Shown: piece by piece, positions 34,466-47,453 of the stretch | How positions within the stretch are numbered: the first letter of the stretch is position 1 | How the letters are laid out: every line of letters starts with the position of its first letter | NCBI GenBank assembly: GCA_016713325.1 | Contig: JADJPJ010000019.1 | Span: 1 to 64,000, forward strand | From: Candidatus Flexifilum affinis | Lineage (GTDB): Bacteria; Chloroflexota; Anaerolineae; Aggregatilineales; Phototrophicaceae | DNA length: 64,000 bases | Direction: 5' to 3' | Notes under the pieces: generated by a model | Told to the model about the DNA's origin: nothing | The model's database searches: none | The model's input: the letters and a program-made list of their open reading frames with translations, nothing else | Made by a program: the position numbers and the translations under genes

Positions 34466-37400
34466 CTACGGAACTACCCCGCCGTCGCCGACTTGCAGGA
34501 AATTGGCGGCCAGCAGCGAGAAGTCGCTGATGGTCACGGCGTTGTCGCCGTTGAAATTGGCCCGCGCGTCGTAGGCTGGTCCGCCTACGCTGGTGCCAAA
34601 GGCCGCCGCCAGGATCGAGAAATCGGAGATGTTGACGACGTTGTTGTCGCTGGCGTCGCCTTCCCGCAGCAGATCGGTGGTCCTGCTGTTGCTCCCCGCA
34701 GTGATGGTGATCACACTCTGGCGCGCCAGAGTGTGCGTCCCCTTGAACGAGAACAGGTAGGTACCAACCGGCAGGTTGCTGACGGTGAACACACCGCTGG
34801 TATTGGAGACATAGTCCTGGCTGATGAAGGGCGTTCCACCACCCTGTGGCAAGACGCGAACGTGCACCGTCATGACGTAGCTGGCGTGGGGCGCCGGGTT
34901 GGTCCGGCCCTGAAGGGTCAGCGTCGCTTGCAGGGTGTTGCTGGTGGGCAGGATGACCTCGACCGCGCCGATATCGACCGTGCCGCTGTTGATGCGCGGG
35001 AAGCCCGACCCACGCTGATCCGTCGTCAGCGCCGCGCCATTCTGGTCCAGCGCCAGGGCGTTGTTTCCGGCATTGACCGCCGGGCTGGTGTTTGCCGGCA
35101 GGTGGGTCAGCGTCGGGCCTCCGTTATTGGCGAGCGCGCCGAGCAGCGGGTTGGTGTTCGAGAAGCTTCCGGCGCCGAAGCCGCAGGTCGTGCCGCTGTC
35201 AATATTCTTGCCGTTATCGGTGATCGCTCCCCCGTTCGCGAGGTAGCAGTTATCGGACGAGCCGCCATTGCCCGCCACGATGCTGTTCTGGATCGTGATC
35301 GCCGTGTTTTCCACCCAGATGCCGCTGCGTTCGGGTACATGCGCGACATTTGCCGTGATCGTGCTGTTGATAATCGTGACGGACGGGAAGTTGTAAATGG
35401 TCATCGCCGCGCCGCCGTCAAACCCCGGATTTTCATCTTCCAGCGTCTGGTTGCCGCTGATCGTGCTGTTGATGATATGAATCGTGCCGCCGAAGATGTC
35501 TAAGCCGCCGCCGAAGTCAACAGCCTGGTTGTTCACGATCAGGCTGTTCGTCAGTGTCAGTGTCCCGTTTCCAAACGTAGTGATGCCAGCCCCGGTCACG
35601 GCGGTATTGCCGCTGATGGTACTGTCGTTGATGATCAGCGTCCCGCCCGCGTTAATGATCCCGCGCCTCTTGCCCAATGAGTCCGTTCGTCAGCGTCAGG
35701 CGGTTGAGAGTCAGGTTCGCGTTCTCGTTGACATGAAACAGGCGGAACTGCGGTGTGCCGCCGGCGCTGCTGCGGGTGATCGTCGCGCCGTTGCCGTTGA
35801 TGGTCAGCGTCCCCGCCGTCCCCGCCGTCACAATCGGCGGCAGCCCCGTGAGGTTGGCAACGATCTCGGTCAGGGTATACGTGCTGCCAGCGTTCAGGTT
35901 GATCACGTCGTTCGCGGCGGTCGCGTTGGCGCAGGTGATGGCGTTGATCAGACCGGTTGAGTCCGACGTCGCGATGGCGGCGGGGAAGCTGGGGCACACG
36001 GACTCATACGCGCCGATGTCGACCGTGCCGGCGATGACGCGCGGGTAGCCTGCGCCACGCTGGTCGGTGGTCAGCGCTGCGCTGTTCTGATCGACCGCCA
36101 GCCCGTTGCCCCCCGCGTTGATCCCCGGACTGCCTGGGACCAGGCTGTGGGTCGGTGTCAATCCGCCGTTGTTCGCCAATGCCGCGAGGGCGGCGTCGCC
36201 GGTGAGATTGCCGAAATTGTCACCCGTGACGCAGCTAAGACCGTCCTCGATCAGCGAATACAGAGCATTGAAGGTGTTCCCGTAGTTTACGCAGTCGGCA
36301 CCTGACAGGCTGTTGGCAATGATGCTGTTGTGGACGGTGTAGGTACCGCTGTAAGCGCGGAGTCCAGCGCCATCTGCGGAATCATTATCGCTGATGGTGC
36401 TGTTGATGATCGTCAGCGAGGCATTGCTGTTGATCGCGCCGCCGTTGGGGGAGCTGTTGCCGCTGAGCGTGCTGTTGATGATGGTGGCGGGCGCATCGAT
36501 CTGGACGCCGCCGCCGGAGAGCGAGGCGCTGTTGCTGGCAATCGTGCTGTTCAAGATCGTCAGCGAGCCGGCGTTTTCGATGCCGCCGCCACCAAGGGCG
36601 GTATTGCCGGAGAGCAACACCCCATTGACACTGAGCGTCCCTTCATTGTAGATTGCCCCACCCGTAGCGCCGGGGACACTGCCGTTGGTCAGCGTCATAG
36701 TGTTGAGCGTCAGGTTCGCCCCGGTGTAGACGTAAAAGAAGCGGAAATCCGGTACGCCGCCCGCGCCGCTGCGGGTGATCATCGCGCCGTTGCCGTTGAT
36801 CGTCAGCGCCCCGCCCGCCGCCGAGATTCCCGGCAGCCCGGTTTCGCTACCATACACGCTCGTCAGGGTATAGGTGCTGCCAGCCGTCAAGTTGATCACA
36901 TCGGCTGATGCGCTGGCGTTGGCGCAGGTGATGCTGAAGATCAAGTCAGCCGTATCGCCCGCTGCGACCGTATGCGGGAAGGTCGGGCATTGCAGTTCAT
37001 ACGCGCCGATGTCCACAGCGCCGCCGTTGATGCGCGGGAAGCCTGCGCCACGCTGGTCATACACCAGCGGCGAACCATTCTGATCGACGGCGAGGGCGTT
37101 GCTGCCCGCGTTGAGAGCTATGCTGCTGCTCTGCAGGGTTAGATCGGTGCTGTCGTTGACCAGCGCCGGGTCGCCCGTCTTGTTGCCATTGACCCCATTG
37201 GTGATGCCACATGTGCCATCTTCATTCAGGCTATTCTGGAAGGTGATGGCAACATTGCTGTTACAGCCGCTGCCGACGCTGTTGGCGAGGATGCTGTTGT
37301 TTACCGTCACCGAAACAGCCCCGATGACGGCGAGTCCGGCGCCGAAGCTGGTCGCCGTATTGGCGCTGAAGGTGCTGTTGGTCACCGTCACCGTGCCGCC

Positions 37401-40100
37401 ATTGACCACAATGCTGCCGCCAACCATTGCCGAGTTGCCGACAAAGATGCTGTTAATCACCCTCAGCGTGCCGCTGTTTTGAAAGATGCCTCCGCCGCTG
37501 ATGGCGGCATTGGCGCGGAAAATGCTGTTGATTACTGTCAGCGTGCCGCTGTTATTGATCGCGCCGCCATTACCTCCGGGGGCGCTGCCGTTGGTCAAGG
37601 TAACGTTATTGAGCGTCAGGGTCGCGCCGCTGTTGACGAGGAGTATTCGGAAATTGGGGGTGCCGCCCGCGCTGCTGCGGGCAATCGTCGCGCCATTGCC
37701 GTTGATCGTCAGCGCCCCTGCTCCCGACGTGATGGTTGGCAGCCCGGTTGTCGTCAGCGTGTAGGTGCTGTTCGTCAGGTTGATCACATCAGGCGTCGCC
37801 GAAGCATTCGCGCAGTTGATGGCTTCGATCAGCCGCACCGTGTCGCCCGCTCCGATATCGAAATTGCTCGTTCCGCAGACCGACTCGTATGCACCAATAT
37901 CTACCGTTCCGCCGACAATACGCGGATAGCCCGCCCCGCGCTGGTCAGTGGTCAGCACGGTCGCCTCATCTTCCTCGACCGCCCAACTGGTATCGCCGCT
38001 GTTGATCGCCGGACTCCCCGGCAGCAGCGCATGAGTCTGGGTGAGTCCGCCGTTGTTCGCCAGCGGGGCGAGTATGGGGTCGGCTTGTAGCCCGCCCAAG
38101 CCGCAGGTATTCCCGTTCTCGATATTGCTGTTGGGGATCGTTTCCCCCGACCCACCTGAACGAAAGCAGTTGTTCGCTCCGTTGTTGTTCGCGATGATGC
38201 TGTTAACGAAGAACGAAGTCCCTGCTTCCCGCCACAATCCGCTCTTCGCCGTATTCGGCGCGACCGCCGTATTGTAGGCAATGGTGCTGTTGTAAAAATT
38301 CACCGCTGCCGATGCCCCAAAGCTATCAATCGCCCCGCCGCCGCCAGTGCTGCCCGTCCCGTTGGCGGCGTTGCCGGAGATCGTGCTGTTGACCACGTGC
38401 AGTGTCGCGCTGGAATTGACAATGGCACCACCGTAACTTACCGCCACATTGTTTGCCAGCAGGCTGTCGCGGATGATCGCCGTGCTGCCGTTGCTGTTGT
38501 AGAGTCCAGCCCCGAAGTTCGCGTTGTTCACGGCAATCGTACTGCTTGTCAGGGCCAGCGTGCCGCCGCTGTTGTAGATCGCGCCGCCGCTTCCGCCCGA
38601 AAGCAAGCCATTGGTCAGCCACAATTGGTTGAGCGTTAGGTTCGCCCCGGCGTTGAGGTTGAACAGCCGGAATTCCGGCGTGCCGCCCGCGCTGCTGCGG
38701 GTGATCGTCGCACCGTTGCCGTTGATCGTCAGCGTGCCGTTGGACGACGCGCTGACGATGGGGGGCAGCCCGTTACTGCCGAAAAGTGCCAGCGACAGCG
38801 TGTAGGTGCTGGCTGGCGCTAAGTTGATCACATCGTTCGTGCCAGCGCCGTTGGCATTGGCACAGCCAATCAGCTCGATCAGTCGCATACTATCCCCCGC
38901 CGGGACGGTGGCGGGGAAAGCTGCCGGACACTGGACTTCATACGCCCCAATATCGGGCAAGCCGCCCACGTTGCGTGGAAAGCCCGCCCCACGCTGGTCG
39001 ATGGTCAGGGTGGTGATCCTATCTTCTTCGGTGATGTAAGCGTCGTCCGCATGATTGATCGCCGGACTGCCGGGAAGCAGCGCGTGGGTCTGCGTCGGAC
39101 CGCCGTTGTTCGCCAGCGGAGCCAGCATCGGGTCGGTATTCGCTGCCCAGGTTCCATCGAACCCGCAGCTTACGCCATTATCAAGACTGTTTAGGTTGTT
39201 TTCCCATATGCCGCCCGTAAACAGACAGTTGTTCGTGCCGTTGTTGTTCGCGACGATGGTATTGAAGTAGCTGGATTTGCCCGATTCCTGCCAGATGCCG
39301 CTGCGGACGCCGTTGGGAGCGACGGCAGTGTTATAGGCAATTGTGCTGTTGATGAACAGAACATAGGCTAACGATCCTCCGTAAATGTCAACAGCGCCGC
39401 CGCCGCTGCTGCTGCTCGTCCCGTTGGCAGCATTGCCGGAGATCGTGGTGTTGACCACATTGACTGTGCCGCCGGAGTTGGCGATTCCGCCGCCGTAGCT
39501 CGTCGCCACATTGTTCGCCAGCAGGCTTTCGCGCAGCGTGACCGTGCCGCCGCTGAAATTGATGATCCCCCCGCCTCCGTTTGCAGTGTTATTGGCAATC
39601 GTGCTGCCGACCACCCTCAGCGTACCGGCGTTATTGATCGCGCCGCCGCTTCCCCCGGTCATGCGCCCATTGCTCAGCGTCACCTGGTTTAGTGTCAGGT
39701 TTGCGCCGCTGCCGATGAAGAACAGGCGGAAGTCTGGTGTCCCGCCCGCGCTGCTGCGCGCAATCGTCGCGCCGTTGCCGTTGATTGTCAGCGTACCATT
39801 CGATGCCCCGATGGGCGGCAGTCCAGTATCGCTCGAATGGATCGCCGTCAGCGTGTAGGTGCTGTTCGTCAGGTTGATCACATCGTTCGTGCCAGCGCCG
39901 TTGCTGTTGGCGCAGCCGATCACTTCGATCAGCCGCGCCGTGTCGCCCGCTGGAACAGTGACCGGGAACGAGGCAGGGCAGGCGGCACTGGCTGGTGCGG
40001 TGGCGAACAGGCTCACGCACAGCGTCAGACAGAGCAAGGCCAGCAGACGTCTGACCGGGCGCAGAGGAAGGGCACGGTGAAATCGGACGAGCAGAGACAT
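34466..40100 (-). CDS. Secreted beta-helix (choice-of-anchor Q) protein with five modules and a dockerin, frame broken (array gene 1)
   Basis: The restored length is about 1,877 residues. Signal peptide at 1-40 (MSLLVRFHRALPLRPVRRLL, cleavage near ASAACPASFP). Five modules of about 245-350 residues follow. Each opens with Cys, then a VPAGDTARLIEVIGCAN and DVINLTNSTYTLT region. Right-handed beta-helix rungs come next (LTINGNGATIARSSAGGTP, STISGNAANGT), and each module ends in the anchor Q motif (PLANNGGPTQTHALLPGSPA, then DQRGAGFPR, then DIGAYE). Next is a beta-sandwich resembling carboxypeptidase-regulatory domains (FTVSNLPVGTYLFSFKGTHT), then a type I dockerin-like pair (GDASDNNVVNISDFSILAAA and NFNGDNAVTISDFSLLAANF). 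A single-base shift near 35655-35675 splits it. Probably a surface or matrix protein. Confidence 0.85.
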
Positions 40101-40204
40101 CGGGTGCAGCCTTTCAGGCGAGAGCGAAGCGCAGACGTGTCTAGTGCAGCACCGATTCAGCCCGGCGCAAGGTTGTGAGAAAGACGACCTGTGTAATCAG
40201 TATA
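40101..40204 (-). promoter_or_regulatory. Leader and diverged promoter of array gene 1
   Basis: The 100-base leader matches those of the three sister genes (AACCTTGCGCCGGGCTGAAT, then GGTGCTGCACTAGACACGTC). A TATACT box is kept at 40199-40204. The adjacent TCTGTACAGA palindrome of the other three copies is lost here; this copy reads GATTACACAGGT instead. Confidence 0.6.
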
Positions 40205-40278
40205 GTGGAATCACCGAAACTCGCAGAACCAAATTCTTGCGCAACGCCGGATCACGAGAGTGATGACTCGGGGAAGTG

Positions 40279-40314
40279 AGCCGCTGGGCGGACACAGTCG
40301 CTCGCCCAGCGGCT
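40279..40314 (-). terminator. Hairpin after array gene 2
   Basis: AGCCGCTGGGCG and CGCCCAGCGGCT form a perfect 12-bp stem, 7 bases past the gene 2 stop. There is no T-run on the minus strand, so the stem alone would have to work, or it stabilises the 3' end. Confidence 0.55.
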
Positions 40315-40320
40315 TTCGCA

Positions 40321-43300
40321 CTATGGATACGCGCCGCCGTCGCCGGTTTGGGCGAAACTAGAGGCCAGGAGTGAGAAGTCGCCAATGGTCACGGCATTGT
40401 CGCCGTTGAAATTGGACCGCGCGTCATAGGCCGGTGCGCCTACGCTGGTGCCAAACGCCGCCGCCAGGATAGAGAAGTCGGAAATGTTGACGGCGTTATT
40501 GTCATTGGCGTCGCCTTCCAGCAGCAGGCTGGTGGTCGTGTTGTTGCTCCCCGCCGCGATGGTGATCACCACCTGGCGCGCCAGCGTGTGCGTCCCCTTG
40601 AACGAGAAGAGGTAGGTGCCGACCGGCAGGTTGCTGACGGTGAACACGCCGCTGGTGTTGGAGACATAGTCCTGACTGATGAAGGGCGTCCCGCCCCCTG
40701 GGGCATGACGCGAACGTGCACCGTCACGATGTAGCTGGCGTGAGGCGTGGGGTTGGTCCGTCCCTGAAGGGTCAGCGTCGTTTGCAGCGTGTTACCGGCC
40801 GGCAGGATGACCTCGACCGCGCCGATATCGACCGTGCCGCTGTTGATGCGCGGGAAGCCCGCCCCACGCTGATCCGTTGTCAGCGCCGCGCCGTTCTCGT
40901 CGACCGCTTTGGCGTTGCTGCCGGCATTGATGGCCGGGCTGTTGGCGGCGGGCAGGTGGGTAAAGGTGGGGCCACCATTGTTGGCGAGCGGTCCGAGCAG
41001 CGGGTTGGTGTTTTGACCGACCGCACCGCCGAAACCGCAGCTCGTGCCGTTGTCCAGGTTATTGCCGTTGTCCGTGAACGTGCCGGCGCTCTTGACGCAG
41101 TTGTTGGCGCCATTGTTCCCCGCCACGATGCTGTTCTGGATCGTCAGCGTGCCGCCTTCCAGCCAGATGCCGCTGCGCGCCGTCTGCACGGCGGTGTTGT
41201 TGGTGATGGTGCTGTTGATGATGGTGACGACGCTCGATGCACCAAAGGTGTCCAGCGCGCCGCCGCCGCCGCTGGCGGTTGTGCTGCCATTGGCGGCATT
41301 GCCGGAGAGGGTGCTGTTGACGAGGCGCACGATGCCAATATTGTTGAAGATGGCGCCGCCGTAACCCGATGCCGTGTTATTCGAGAAGGTACTGTTGACG
41401 ATGGTGAGCGTACCGTTATTGGAGTTGATGACGCCGCCTCCTCCTTCGTCGGCCGAGTTGGCGTGAATCGTGACCCCGCTCAACCGGAGCACGCCGCGGT
41501 TGAAGATGGCGCCGCCGAACCTGCCGAACACGCTACCCACGTTGGCCGAGCCGTTGGTGAGCGTCAGATCGTTGAGCGTCAGGTTGACGTCGATGTTGAC
41601 ATAGAAAAGGCGGAAGTTCGGCGTGCCGGGGGCGCTGCTGCGGGCGATGGTCGCGCCATTGCCGTTGATGGTCAGCGTCCCCGCCGACGCGAAGAGGATA
41701 GGGGGGAGTCCCGTGTCGCTCGCGTTGACGGCGGTCAGCGTATAGGTGCTGTTCGTCAGGTTGATCACGTCGTTGGTCGCCGAGCTGTTGGCGCAGGCGA
41801 TGGCGTAGATCAGCAGGTTGGCGCTCCCTGCCGGGACGGTGTAGGGAGTGCCGGGGCAGAAGGCTTCGACCGCGCCGATGTCGACGCTTCCGGCGTTGGT
41901 TCGCGGGTAGCCGGCGCCGCGCTGGTCGGTGGTCAGCGCCGCGCCGTTCTCATCGACGGCCTTGGCGTTGCTGCCCGCGTTGATCGCCGGACTGGTGTTC
42001 GCCGGCAGGTGGGTCTGCGTCGGACCGCCGTTGTTCGCCAGCGCGCCAAGCAGGGGGTTGGTGTTCGACAGGCTGCTTGCGCCGAAACCGCAGCTCGTGC
42101 CGTTGTCCAGGTTATTGCCGTTATCCGTGATGGTGGCGCCGGCCTCTACCAAGCAGTTGTTCGCTCCGTTGTTGCCCGCCACGATGCTGTTCTGAAGGGT
42201 CAGCGTACCCGTTTCCAGCCAGATGCCGCTGCGCGCCGTCTGCATAGCGGTGTTGTTGGTGATGGTGCTGTTGATGATGGTGACGACGCTCAATGCGTCA
42301 TAGCTGTCCAGCGCGCCGCCGCCGCCGTTGGTTGAGCTGCCGTTCGCGGCATTGCCGGAAAGGGTGCTGTTGATGAGGCGCAGAATGCCACTAAAGTTGA
42401 GGATGGCGCCGCCGTAATCCGATGCCGTGTTATTCGAGAAGGTGCTGTTGACGATGGTGAGCGCGCCAGCTTGGTTGTAGACGCCGCCCCCCCCGGCGGC
42501 CGTGTTGCCATGAATGGTGACGCTGCTTAACCGGAGCGCGCCGTAGCTGCGGATGGCGGCGCCGCCTTCCGTGCCAGAACCGCTGGCCGAGCCGTTCGTG
42601 AGCGTCAGATCGTTCAGGGTCAGGTCGCCGTCGGTATCGACGAGGATGAAGCGAAATTCTGGCGTGCCGGGGGCGCTGCTGCGCTGGATGGTCGCGCCGC
42701 TGCCGTTGATCGTCAGCGACCCCGCCGTCGTCGTCGTGACGATAGGGGGGAGTCCCGTGCCGTCGGTGAGGTCGGCGGTCAGCGTATAAGTGCTGTTGGT
42801 CAGGTTGATCACGTCGTTGGCCGGCGTGCTGTTGGCGCAGGCGATGGCGTAGATCAGCAGGGTGGGGTTCCCCGCCGGGACGGTGTAGGGGAAGGCCGGG
42901 CAGGCGGCTTCGAACGCGCCGATGTCGACGACGTCGCCGACGATTCGCGGGTAGCCGTCGCCGCGCTGGTCTGTGCTCAGCAGGAAGTCATCCGGATCGA
43001 TCGCCAGATTGTTGCTGCCGGCGTTGATGGCCGGGGAGTTGGCGAGCAGAGCGTGTGTCAGAGTCGGGCCGCCGTTACTGCTCAACGGTCCGAGCAGGGG
43101 GGCGGTGTTCTGACCGACCGGGCCGTCGAAACCGCAGCTCGTGCCGTTGTCCAGGTTATAGCCGTTGTCCGTGATAGTGGCGCCGGCCTCCGCCGAGCAG
43201 TTGTTCGCCCCGTTGTTGCCCGCCACGATGCTGTTCTGGATGGTCAGCACGCCCTCTATATTAAAGATGCCGCTGCGCGCCGTCTGCACGGCCGTGTTGT

Positions 43301-46300
43301 TGGTGATGGTGCTGTTGACGATGCGGACGCTGCCGCCATAGACGTTCACGGCGGCCAGCGCCCCTCCGCCGCTGTAGGTGGTGCTGCCATTGGCGGTGTT
43401 GCCGGAGAGAGTGCTGTTGATGAGGAACAGACTGCCGGCGGGCTGATTGAGGATGGCACCGCCAGAGTCCGATGCCGTGTTATTCGAGAAGGTGCTGGTG
43501 ATGGCGTAGACTACGTTATGGTTGCTGAGGCCGCCGCCGAGAACGGCCGAGTTGGCGTGAATCGTGACCCCGTTCAACGAGAGCACGCCAAAGTTCAGGA
43601 TGGCCCCGCCGGTCGGATATTCGGGGTGGTCCGGGTTGGCCGAACCGTTGGTGAGCGTCAGATCATTGAGAATCAGATCGGCAAAGCGGCTGACGGTCAG
43701 CAGGCGGAAGTGCGGCGTGCCGGGGGCGCTGCTGCGGGCGATGGTGGCGCTGTAGCCGTTGATCGTCAGCGCCCCCGCCGTTTGAGACATGACGATGTTA
43801 GGCAGCCCCGTATCGTCGGCGTGGACGCGGGTCAGCGTATAGGTGCTGTTCACCAGATTGATGACATCGTCCGCCGGCGTGCTGTTGGCGCAGGCGATGG
43901 CGTGGGTCAGCAGGTTGGCGCTGCCCCCTGGGACGGTGAACGGGAATGCCGGGCAAGCGGCTTCCACCGCTCCGCTGTCGACGACATCGCTGATGATGCG
44001 CGCATAGCCGGTCCCACGCTGATCGCTGGTCAGCGCCGCGCCGTTCTGATCGACCGCTCTGGCGTTGGTGCCGGCGTTGATCGCCGGGCTGGTGGCGGCG
44101 GGCAGGTGCGTCTGCGTGGGACCGCCATTATCCGCCAGTGGACCGAGCAGAGGGTCGGTGTTCCAGAAGCTTCCAGCGCCCGTTCCAAAGCCGCAGCTAA
44201 TCCCGCCGTCGATGTTGCCGCCGTTATCGACGAGGACCCCGCCTGAGATCAGGCAGTTGGTCGTGCCGTTGTTCCCCGCCACGATGCTGTTCTGGATGGT
44301 CAGGGTGCCCGCTTCCAGCCAGATACCGCTGCGGGCTGCCTGCGGCGCCGTGTTATCCGTGATCGTGCTGTTGACGACCAACACGGTTGAGGCCGCGCCA
44401 TAGGCGTCGAGCGCGCCGCCGCCGGAACTGTCGCCGGCGCTCACAATATCGTTGCCGGAGATTGTGCTGTTGATCACATTGAGGGTCGCGCTGGAACTGG
44501 CGATGCCGCCGCCGTAGCTGGTCGCCGTGTTGTTGGACAGGGTGCTGTCGCGCAGGGTCGTCACACTGGCGCTGTGGTTGTAGAGGCCGCCCGCCGAACC
44601 GGCGGTGTTGGAGTCCAGCGTGCTGGCCGTCAGCGTCAGATTGCCGCCGTCGTTGGTGATGGCGCCACCGGACCCGCCCAACACCCGGCCGTTGCGCAGC
44701 GTCACCAGGTTCAGGATCAGGTTCGCCCCACTGTTGACAGTGAATAGGCGGAAATCGGGCGTGCCGCCGGCGCTGCTGCGCTCGATGGTCGCGCCATCCC
44801 CGTTGATCGTCAGCGTCCCCGCCGTCGCCGCCGTGACGATGGGAGGCAGTCCTGTGCTGCTGGCATAGGCGGCGGTCAGCGTATAGGCGGCGCCGGCCGT
44901 CAGGTTGATCACGTTGTCGGACGGTGATCCGTTGGCGCAGTTTATCGCCTCGATGAGGCCGGCAGTATCGCCCGCCGCGATGGTGAAGGTCGGCGCCAGG
45001 CCGCAGTAGGACTCATAGGCGCCAAGATCCACCGTCCCGGCGATGATGCGCGGGTAGCCCGCGCCGCGCTGGTCGTTCGCCAGCACGACAAAGTCTTCAT
45101 CGAGCGCATCCGCGTTCGATCCCGCGTTGATGGCCGGGCTGACGGCGTGCAGCGCGTGCGTCAGCGTGGGACCGCCATTGTCCGCCAGCGGACCGAGCAG
45201 CGGATCGCCAGAGAGGTCGAACCCGCAGGTCAAACCATTTTCTATGTTCTTTTCCCCGATTTGTGTCCCGCCGTCAAATTTGCAGTTGTTGGCGCCATTG
45301 TTGCCGGAGATGATCGTATTGGCGATACCGCTCCACCCCGCTTCCTGCCAGTATCCGCTGCGCGCGGCGTTGGGAGCCGCAGCGGTGTTGTTGGTGATCG
45401 TGCTGTTTCTGAAGAAGACATCCGATGCGCCCCACGAGTCGATCGCGCCGCCGCCGCCGCTGCTGCTCGTGCCCAGAGCGCTGTTGCCGGAGATGGTGCT
45501 GTTGAGCACGTACAGGTACGCGTTGTAGTTAGCGACGCCGCCGCCGTAGGTGGTCGCCGTGTTATTGGACAGGGTGCTGTCGCGCAGGCGCGCCAGGCCG
45601 TTGCTGTTGTTGTAGAAGCCGCCTCCCGAAACGGCGGTGTTGCCGTCCACCGTGCTGCTCGCCAGCCTCAGCTCGCCGTCGTTGTAAATGGCGCCGCCGG
45701 ACAGGTCGGACAGCCCGCCGGTCAGCGTGAGGCTGTTCAGGGTCAGGTCCGCCCCGCTGTTGACGGTGAACAGGCGGAAGTGCGGCGTGCCGCCGGCGCT
45801 GCTGCGCTGGATCGTCGCGCCGCTGCCGTTGATCGTCAGCGACCCCGCCGTCGCCTCCGTGACGATCGCCGGGAGTCCTGTCCCGTTGGCATAGACGGCG
45901 GTCAGCGTGTAGGTGCTGTCCGTCAGATTGATGACATCGTTGGACGGCGCTGCATTGGCGCAGTTGATGGCCTCGATGAGCCGGGCGGTATCTCCCGCCG
46001 GGACAGAGAAGGTCGGCGCCTGGCCGCAGAGGGACTCGTAAGCGCCAATGTCCGCGGTTGTCCCGATGGTGCGCGGGTAGCCAGCGCCGCGCTGGTCGGC
46101 CGTCAGTGGGACGCCGGCCTCATCGTGCACCCAGCTGTTGGTGCCGTAACCGATCGCCGGGCTGCCGGCGAGCAGGGCATGGGTCAGCGTGGGCCCGCCA
46201 TTGTTGGCCAACCCTTGAAGCATGGGGTTCGTGTTGGTGCCATACGTGCCGGGAAAGCCGCAGCTCGTGCCGTTGTCGATACTGGTGACGAGAACCCCTG

Positions 46301-47198
46301 TACCCCCGGTGTACGCGCAGTTGTTGGCGCCGTTGTTGTTGGCGAGGATGGTGTTGACGATGTAGGCGGTGCCTGCTTCACGCCAGAAGCCGCTGCGCGC
46401 CGCGACCCCCGCCGTGTTGTAGGCGACGGTGCTGCTGTACAACCGGATCAGCGGACCGGTTATCCCGTAGGCATCGATGGCGCCGCCGCCGCTGGTCGCA
46501 CCCGTCCCGGTGACGCTGTTGCCGCTGAGGGTGCTGTTGATGACATTCAGTGTTCCATCGACCGTGGTGATGCCGCCGCCGTTTGCCGTCGCCGTGTTGG
46601 CCCACAACAGGCTGTCGCGCACGGTCATGGTGCCGCCATAGTTGTGCAGACCGCCCCCATTCTGGGCGGTGTTTCCGCTCACCGTACTCGCGACCAGCCG
46701 CACCGTGCCGTAATTCAGGATCGCGCCGCCCTCGGCGGTCGGAACGGACCCGTTGCTCAGCGTCATGTTGTTCAGGGTCAGATTTCCCCCGCTGTTGACG
46801 GTGAACAGCCGGAAGGTCGGCGTGCCGCCGGCGCTGCTGCGCTGGATAACCGACGCATTGCCGTTGATGGTCAGCGTGCCGGCGGTGGCCGAGGTCACGA
46901 TGGGGGGAAGTCCCGCGCCGCCGGAATGGACGGCGGTCAGCGTGTAGGTACTGTTGGTCAGGTTGATGACATCGTTGGAAGCCGTCGCGTTGGCGCAGTC
47001 GATCACCTCGATCAGTCGGGCGATGTCGCCGGCCGGGACGGTCACCGGGAAGGAGGCCGGGCAGGCGGCCTCGGCGGGTGTGCCGGTGAACAGGCTCAGG
47101 CTCAGGACGAGCAGGAGCGCTGCCAGGGGTGGCAGCCTTCTGATCGACGAGAATGGGCGTCGGGGCACGATGCGACGATAGCGTGAGAGCAGAGACAT
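40321..47198 (-). CDS. Giant secreted beta-helix (choice-of-anchor Q) protein with six modules and a dockerin, frame broken (array gene 2)
   Basis: About 2,292 residues once one base is restored. The ATG at 47198 (MSLLSRYRRIVPRRPFSSIR) opens a signal peptide ending PAEAACPASF. It has six modules of about 350-370 residues (starting CPASFP, CGQAP, CGLAP, CPAFPF, CPAFPY and CPGTPY), each with the cycle of NSTYTLT, INGNGATI, TLTNGS, NSTISGN, ARSGIW and NNGGPTLTH, then DIGA. The last two modules share long identical stretches, implying recent duplication. A regulatory-like beta domain and the dockerin pair (GDANDNNAVNISDFSILAAA and NFNGDNAVTIGDFSLLASSF) follow. The break is a missing G in the five-G run at 40694-40698: QGAGRP is read where sister genes have QGGGTP. 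Confidence 0.87.
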
Positions 47199-47283
47199 CG
47201 GGCGCAGCCTTTCAGCGAGAGCGAAGCGTAGACGTGTCCGGTGCAGCACCGATTCAGCTCGGCGCAAGGTTGTGGAAAAATTG

Positions 47284-47301
47284 ATCTGTACAGATAGTAT
47301 A
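47284..47301 (-). promoter_or_regulatory. Promoter -10 and operator palindrome of array gene 2
   Basis: TATACT (minus strand, 47296-47301) is directly followed by the perfect 12-bp palindrome ATCTGTACAGAT (47284-47295), where transcription would start, about 90 bases before the ATG. The arrangement is repeated at array genes 3 and 4. No consensus -35 is conserved. Confidence 0.6.
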
Positions 47302-47386
47302 GTTGAAAAGTGGAAGTTTGCGGGAAGAACACGTTCTATCTAAAAGGGCCGACCAGCCGGTCAGCCCACGCATAGATTGACCTCGC

Positions 47387-47431
47387 GGGCGAACACGCTG
47401 GCCAATTTCTCTGCGGCCAGTGTGTTCGCCC
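47387..47431 (-). terminator. Long hairpin after array gene 3
   Basis: GGGCGAACACGCTGGCC and GGCCAGTGTGTTCGCCC pair over 17 bp with one G-T wobble and an 11-base loop, 22 bases past the gene 3 stop. Confidence 0.7.
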
Positions 47432-47453
47432 GTGCGTTGGCTTCAGCACGTCC

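Noticed and set aside
45147..47186. Long plus-strand open frame (679 codons) inside array gene 2
   Set aside because: It is antisense to the repeat protein, very rich in Arg/Gly/Gln with no recognisable domain, and reflects the GC-rich third-position bias of the real minus-strand gene.
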